This document shows positions 41,667 to 45,915 of a DNA stretch of 45,915 nucleotides, piece after piece. A model generated the notes under the pieces. That model was not told where the DNA came from. It was given only the letters and a program-made list of their open reading frames with translations, and did not search any database. The DNA lies in contig JAIXSA010000008.1 of the NCBI GenBank assembly GCA_027484915.1, positions 1-45,915 on the forward strand, in the 5' to 3' direction. The position numbers and the translations under genes were made by a program. Position 1 is the stretch's first letter. Each line of letters starts with the position of its first letter. Source of the stretch: Paracoccaceae bacterium (GTDB lineage: Bacteria; Pseudomonadota; Alphaproteobacteria; Rhodobacterales; Rhodobacteraceae).

Positions 41667-43003
41667 GCTTTCCGATTTCGGAGGCCACGCCCGTCCGCTT
41701 CGCCGGGGCGCTGCCCGAGCGTGCGGATGTGGTGGTGGTGGGCGGCGGCGTCATCGGTGTTATGACGGCCTGGTTCCTGCGGGAAAAGGGGCTGTCGGTC
41801 GTCGTCTGCGAAAAGGGACGGATCGCGGGCGAGCAGTCGGGGCGGAACTGGGGCTGGGTCCGTCAGCAGGGCAGGGACCCAGGCGAGCTGCCAATCATGG
41901 TCGAAAGCCTGTCGATCTGGAAGCGGCTGGCCGCCGAGATGGGTGACGGCCTGGGGTTCCGGCAGACCGGGGTGCTCTATCTGGCCAAGACAGAGCGCGA
42001 GATCGCGGGCTTCGAGGCCTGGACGGAACACTCCCGCGCGCATCAGCTGGACACGCGACTGCTGACGGCGGCTGAGACGATGGCGATGCTGAAGGGGGCG
42101 GTGGCGCCGTGGAAGGGCGGGCTTTTTACCGCCTCGGACGCGCGGGCCGAGCCCTGGGTCGCGGTTCCGGCTCTGGCGGCGGCGGCGGTCGAAAAGGGCG
42201 TGGTGATCCGCGAGGCCTGTGCGGTGCGGGGCCTCGACCTCGCGGCGGGCAAGGTTGCGGGCGTGGTGACGGAGGCCGGGCGGATCGCCTGCGACCATGT
42301 GGTCGTCGCGGCGGGGGCCTGGTCTCGGCTGTTCCTCGGGCAGCATGGGATCGGCATTCCGCAGCTTTCGGTTCTGGCCTCGGTCGCAGCGACCGAACCG
42401 ATGCCGGAGATCTTTCCCGGCAATGCCGCGGACGACGACTTTGCCTTCCGGCGGCGGGCGGACGGGGGCTATTCCATCGCCCCCGGTGCGCGGCATGACT
42501 TCTTCATCGGGCGTGATGCGTTTCGCACCTTGGGCGTCTATCTGCCCGTGCTTAAAAAGGATTTCCGGTCAACGAACTTCCGTCTTGCAGCGCCGAAGGG
42601 TTTTCCCGACGCCTGGAGCACACCGCGCCGTTGGGGCCTGGACGGCACAAGTCCCTTTGAGCGTCAGCGCATCCTTAACCCCGCTCCGAACATGGCGACG
42701 CTGGGCGAGGTGCAGGACAGTTTTGCCAAGGCCTTCCCGTCACTGGGCCGCCCGAAGCTGAAGGCCGCCTGGGCGGGCATGATCGACAGCCTGCCCGACG
42801 TCGTGCCCATCGTGGACCATGCGCCGATCCCGGGGCTGACCATCGCCACGGGGATGAGCGGGCATGGTTTCGGCATAGGGCCTGGCATGGGGCGCGTGGT
42901 GGCCGACCTCGTGGCGGGGCGGCCTACTGGCCATGACCTGACCCGCTTCCGCCTGTCGCGTTTCAGCGACGGCAGCCGGATCGAGCCGGGGCCCAGCCTT
43001 TAG
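41663..43003 (+). CDS. FAD-dependent amino-acid/amine oxidoreductase (DAO family)
   Basis: This 446-residue protein has an FAD-binding start ADVVVVGGGVIGVMTAWFLR (21-40) with GxGxxG-like glycines, and the DAO-family C-terminal GLTIATGMSGHGFGIGPGMG (about 393-412). GEQSGRNWGWVRQQGRDPGE at about 55-74 is conserved in the subgroup that oxidises D-amino acids, sarcosine or amines. It overlaps the deacylase gene by 4 bases (ATGA), so the two products likely act in sequence: acyl removal, then oxidation. Substrate unknown. Its last 4 bases overlap the opposing copper-chaperone-like gene. Confidence 0.9.
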   Translation: MSFPISEATPVRFAGALPERADVVVVGGGVIGVMTAWFLREKGLSVVVCEKGRIAGEQSGRNWGWVRQQGRDPGELPIMVESLSIWKRLAAEMGDGLGFRQTGVLYLAKTEREIAGFEAWTEHSRAHQLDTRLLTAAETMAMLKGAVAPWKGGLFTASDARAEPWVAVPALAAAAVEKGVVIREACAVRGLDLAAGKVAGVVTEAGRIACDHVVVAAGAWSRLFLGQHGIGIPQLSVLASVAATEPMPEIFPGNAADDDFAFRRRADGGYSIAPGARHDFFIGRDAFRTLGVYLPVLKKDFRSTNFRLAAPKGFPDAWSTPRRWGLDGTSPFERQRILNPAPNMATLGEVQDSFAKAFPSLGRPKLKAAWAGMIDSLPDVVPIVDHAPIPGLTIATGMSGHGFGIGPGMGRVVADLVAGRPTGHDLTRFRLSRFSDGSRIEPGPSL

Positions 43004-43197
43004 GCGACGCTCGCCGGGTATCCTGCCGCGTCCAGCGCCCGCAGCAATTCGGCCACTGGGGCAGGGCCCGAGACTTCCACCTTTCGGGCGGTTAGGTCGA
43101 CCTTGACCTCGCCTGCTTGGGGCACGGCCCCTAGAGCGCTTTCGACCGTGGCTTTGCAGTGGCCGCAGCTCATGTCTGGAACGGAAAGTGTTGTCAT
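43000..43197 (-). CDS. Heavy-metal-associated (HMA) domain protein, copper-chaperone-like
   Basis: This 65-residue protein is a single HMA domain of the CopZ/Atx1 fold, with the metal motif MSCGHC (Cys11, Cys14). A ferredoxin-like fold is expected for the remaining sequence, KATVESALGAV and VKVDLTARKVEV. The ATG is at 43195-43197 with GAGGA 8 bases upstream. No copper ATPase or CueR-type regulator is near, so it may deliver metal to an ATPase coded elsewhere. It probably binds Cu(I) in the cytoplasm; a zinc role cannot be excluded. Confidence 0.9.
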   Translation of the reverse strand: MTTLSVPDMSCGHCKATVESALGAVPQAGEVKVDLTARKVEVSGPAPVAELLRALDAAGYPASVA

Positions 43198-43434
43198 GGG
43201 AAGGTCCTCGCTATCCCGGATTGGGGCCCAGCTTGCGGCCCGCGTCAAGGGGTTGGCCCCGAACTGCGACATCCCTGCCGACCTGCCGGGAAATTCGCCG
43301 AATCAGATTTCCAAACCGCTTTAAATCACTTAAGTAGACTTATTGTTTGCGGTAACAGAGGCTTTGTGACCCACCGCCCCGAAAGCCCGCTTGACCGCCG
43401 CCTGCCGGCGCTTAGGCTTTCCCAGGAGACGACC

Positions 43435-45843
43435 TTGCTGGACAAACCCGTGACCGATTTGAGCGTGACCCCGAATATCCTGCAGGCAAGCATCCTGCGG
43501 CACCTGACCTTTACTGTGGGCAAGGATGCTCCGCACGCCAGCGCGCATGACTGGCGTATAGCCCTGTCCCATGCGATCCGCGACCAGATCGTCGAGCCCT
43601 GGTTCGCTTCGACCCGCCGCACCTGGGCCGAGGACCGCAAGCGCGTCTACTACCTGTCGATGGAATTCCTGATCGGGCGCATCCTGGAAGATGCGATGAT
43701 CAATCTTGGCCTTTACGACATGGCCGCCGAGGCGATGGCGCATTTCGGCCAGGACATCCGGGTGGTGATCGACGACGAGCCGGACGCGGCCCTGGGGAAC
43801 GGGGGCCTTGGGCGGCTGGCCGCCTGCTTCATGGAGTCGATGGCGACGCTGGGCTGCCCTGCCTATGGTTATGGCATCCGGTATGAGCATGGCCTTTTCC
43901 GCCAGCACTTTGACCAAGGCCGCCAGATCGAGACGCCGGAAAACTGGCTGGCGCAGGCGCATCCCTGGGAATTCGCCCGGCCCGAAAGCCGCTACACCAT
44001 AGGCTTCAAGGGTCACGTCGAAAGCCGGGACGGCAAGGACACCTGGTATCCGCAAGAGACCGTGACGGCAGAAGCCTTCGACACGCCTGTCGTGGGCTGG
44101 CAGGGGAAATGGGCCAACACGCTGCGGCTTTGGGGGGCGAAGGGGACGACGAACTTCGACCTCGAACGCTTCAACCGGGGCGATTACACGGCCGCGGCGG
44201 AACCGGAGACCCTGGCCCGGACGTTGAGCCGGGTGCTCTATCCCGACGACACCACCTATCAGGGGAAGGAACTGCGTCTGAAGCAGGAGTTCTTCCTGAC
44301 CTCCGCCGCGTTGCAGGACATTCTGCGGCGGTTCCTGTCGAACCACTCGGACCTGCGGGCGCTGCCGCGGCATGTGGCGATCCAGATGAACGACACGCAC
44401 CCCGCCATCGCGGGGCCCGAGCTGATCCGGCTGCTGTCGGACGAGCATGGCCTGCCCTTCGACGAGGCGCTGACCATCGCGCGGGCCTGCCTTGGGTACA
44501 CCAACCACACGCTACTGCCGGAAGCGCTGGAGAAGTGGGCGACCTACACCTTCGGAAACGTCCTGCCGCGCCACATGCAGATCGTCGAGAAGATCGACAG
44601 CTGGCATCGCCGCGCCTATCCGAACCGGCCGCATTACGTGGGCATCGTCAAGCACCAGGAAGTGCGGATGGGCGAGCTTGCCTTCATCATGAGCCACAAG
44701 GTCAACGGCGTCTCGGCGCTGCATTCGGATCTGGTGAAGAAGAACCTGTTTCCTGAACTGAACGGTTTGCATCCGGGTCGGATCATCAACCAGACCAACG
44801 GCGTGACCCCCCGTCGTTGGCTGCGGATGGCGAACCGGCCGCTGTCGACACTGATCACGCAAGGCATCGGGCCAGGCTGGGAAGCGGACCTGGACCGGCT
44901 GCGTCAGCTGGAGCCGCTGGCCGAGGACGCCGTGTTCCGGGGCCAGTTTGCCGCAGCCAAGCGCGAAAACAAGATTCGCCTGTCGAACTGGATCGGGCGC
45001 GAGATGGGGGTCAAGGTCTCGCCGGACGCGATGTTCGATGTGCAGATCAAGCGGATCCACGAATACAAGCGCCAGCTTCTGAACATCCTGCAGACCATCG
45101 CGCATTGGCATCGGGTGCGGTCGAACCCGAAGGCGGGCTGGGTGCCAAGGGTGAAGATATTTGGCGGCAAGGCTGCACCCGGCTATGCTGTGGCGAAGGA
45201 AATCATACGTCTTATCAATGACGTGGCCGAGATTGTTAACAACGATCCGGTGACTGGCGATCTTCTGAAGATCATCTATCCGCCGAACTACAACGTGACG
45301 ATGGCGGAACGGGTCATCCCGGCTTCGGACCTGTCGGAACAGATATCGACCGCCGGGAAAGAGGCGTCGGGGACGGGCAACATGAAGTTCATGATGAACG
45401 GCGCCCTGACCATCGGGACGCTGGATGGTGCGAACGTCGAAATCCTGCAGGAAGTTGGGGCCGAGAACTTCTTCCTCTTCGGGCTTACCGCCGAAGAGGT
45501 CGCAAAGCGTCGCGAGGACCCGGATCACGCCAAGAAGGCGATCGAGGCTAGCCAGCCGCTGATGGACGTGCTGCAGATGATCGCCGAGGGGCGGTTCAGT
45601 CCCGAGGAGCCGGACCGCTATCATGGCCTGGTGCACCGGGTCTGGCACCACGACTACTTCCTCGTCGCGGCGGATTTCGCGGCCTATGATGCGGCCCAGG
45701 CCGATGTAGACACGGCCTATCTTGACCAGGATCGCTGGTGGAAGATGGCGACACTGAACACCGCGCGCAGTGGCTTCTTCTCGTCCGACCGGACGATCCG
45801 CAGCTACATGGAAGAAATCTGGCAGGCGACGTCCGCGCTTTAG
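43435..45843 (+). CDS. glgP: Glycogen phosphorylase
   Basis: This protein of about 802 residues (GT35) releases glucose-1-phosphate from glycogen or starch-like glucans. The core is clear: RKRVYYLSMEFLIGRILEDA near residue 70, the active-site stretch RIHEYKRQLLN and the PLP-lysine region ASGTGNMKFMMNGALTIGTL with the Lys in GNMKF. Length agrees with bacterial GlgP (about 815). No ATG fits the N-terminus, so I propose a TTG at 43435 with AGGAG 8 bases upstream; a GTG at 43366 is the alternative. The next gene begins 34 bases after its stop. Confidence 0.94.
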   Translation: MLDKPVTDLSVTPNILQASILRHLTFTVGKDAPHASAHDWRIALSHAIRDQIVEPWFASTRRTWAEDRKRVYYLSMEFLIGRILEDAMINLGLYDMAAEAMAHFGQDIRVVIDDEPDAALGNGGLGRLAACFMESMATLGCPAYGYGIRYEHGLFRQHFDQGRQIETPENWLAQAHPWEFARPESRYTIGFKGHVESRDGKDTWYPQETVTAEAFDTPVVGWQGKWANTLRLWGAKGTTNFDLERFNRGDYTAAAEPETLARTLSRVLYPDDTTYQGKELRLKQEFFLTSAALQDILRRFLSNHSDLRALPRHVAIQMNDTHPAIAGPELIRLLSDEHGLPFDEALTIARACLGYTNHTLLPEALEKWATYTFGNVLPRHMQIVEKIDSWHRRAYPNRPHYVGIVKHQEVRMGELAFIMSHKVNGVSALHSDLVKKNLFPELNGLHPGRIINQTNGVTPRRWLRMANRPLSTLITQGIGPGWEADLDRLRQLEPLAEDAVFRGQFAAAKRENKIRLSNWIGREMGVKVSPDAMFDVQIKRIHEYKRQLLNILQTIAHWHRVRSNPKAGWVPRVKIFGGKAAPGYAVAKEIIRLINDVAEIVNNDPVTGDLLKIIYPPNYNVTMAERVIPASDLSEQISTAGKEASGTGNMKFMMNGALTIGTLDGANVEILQEVGAENFFLFGLTAEEVAKRREDPDHAKKAIEASQPLMDVLQMIAEGRFSPEEPDRYHGLVHRVWHHDYFLVAADFAAYDAAQADVDTAYLDQDRWWKMATLNTARSGFFSSDRTIRSYMEEIWQATSAL

Positions 45844-45877
45844 GGGCGCAGTCCGACAGGCTTTCGGGAGGGGAAGC

Positions 45878-45915
45878 ATGGCTGAGACGACACTCGACAA
45901 GGGCGCGGCCGAGGC
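45878..45915 (+). CDS. 5' end of the next gene, probably the glycogen branching enzyme
   Basis: An ATG at 45878 with GGGAGGGGAAGC before it opens a frame MAETTLDKGAAE that runs off the window end. Twelve residues identify no family. The glgB call rests on order only: glgP is commonly followed by glgB, glgC and glgA in related genomes. Confidence 0.45.
   Translation, partial: MAETTLDKGAAE

Noticed and set aside
1-45915. CRISPR arrays, insertion sequences, prophage, integrases, rRNA genes
   Set aside because: No regularly spaced repeats, transposase or integrase motifs, phage genes or rRNA stretches were seen.

Overview
The window is high-GC DNA with dense, mostly co-oriented genes. It looks like a chromosomal segment of an alphaproteobacterium of the order Rhodobacterales (Rhodobacter/Paracoccus relatives). 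The evidence is the order DUF177-rpmF-plsX-fabH-ihfA-merR, the nagZ-scpA-scpB trio, a stand-alone methyltetrahydrofolate methyltransferase beside metF and a 'virulence factor' domain protein (parts of the split methionine synthase of this group), an IalB-family protein, a long DCD-type dCTP deaminase, and glgP followed by a probable glgB. I see no prophage, insertion sequence, CRISPR array or plasmid backbone. Assignments rest on reading the translated sequence, not on database searches.

Layout. 1-2.4 kb: end of nagZ, scpA, scpB and two small genes. 2.4-7.8 kb (minus): dCTP deaminase; then the unit DUF177, rpmF, plsX, fabH, ihfA, merR-type regulator and tRNA-Pro(GGG), closed by a terminator. 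7.9-10.9 kb: bamE, msrB, an OlsB-like acyltransferase, a secreted HExxH protein and a DHFR-like reductase. 11.2-13.4 kb (minus): folate/methionine module. 13.7-15.6 kb: ppx/gppA and rlmE. 15.7-18.2 kb: divergent cell-wall pair (YcbK-like DUF882 protein and LdtD-like L,D-transpeptidase). 18.2-20.8 kb: lpxD-like acyltransferase, acyl carrier protein and ketoacyl synthase, overlapping by 4 nt each. 20.8-25.3 kb: ialB, an apparently gene-free stretch with two orphan terminators (candidate small RNAs), a HerA-like ATPase, a D-lyxose isomerase and a lipoprotein L,D-transpeptidase. 25.5-29.5 kb: kynU, a secreted GH5 glycosidase, a 33-codon ORF and kynA on the minus strand, with a small membrane methyltransferase diverging. 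29.6-34.4 kb: pntAB, a small secreted protein and a DUF3422 protein. 34.5-43 kb: a five-gene peptide ABC importer (minus) diverging from an M20 deacylase and an FAD amine/amino-acid oxidase (plus). 43-45.9 kb: copper-chaperone-like protein, glgP and the first codons of the next gene.

How the genes work together. Envelope building is a recurring theme: phospholipid and fatty-acid initiation (plsX, fabH), a possible ornithine lipid, lipid A acylation (lpxD with its own ACP and synthase), outer-membrane assembly (bamE) and peptidoglycan cross-linking and trimming (two L,D-transpeptidases, a DUF882 protein, NagZ). Other units supply one-carbon units and methionine, degrade tryptophan, balance NADH and NADPH (pntAB), take up and break down peptides, and mobilise glycogen.

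Most promising for novelty: the kynurenine operon carrying a GH5 glycosidase with an 18-bp palindrome over the kynU -35 box; the lpxD-ACP-ketoacyl synthase operon; and the small-RNA candidates at about 21.6-21.85 kb. None is proven by sequence alone.
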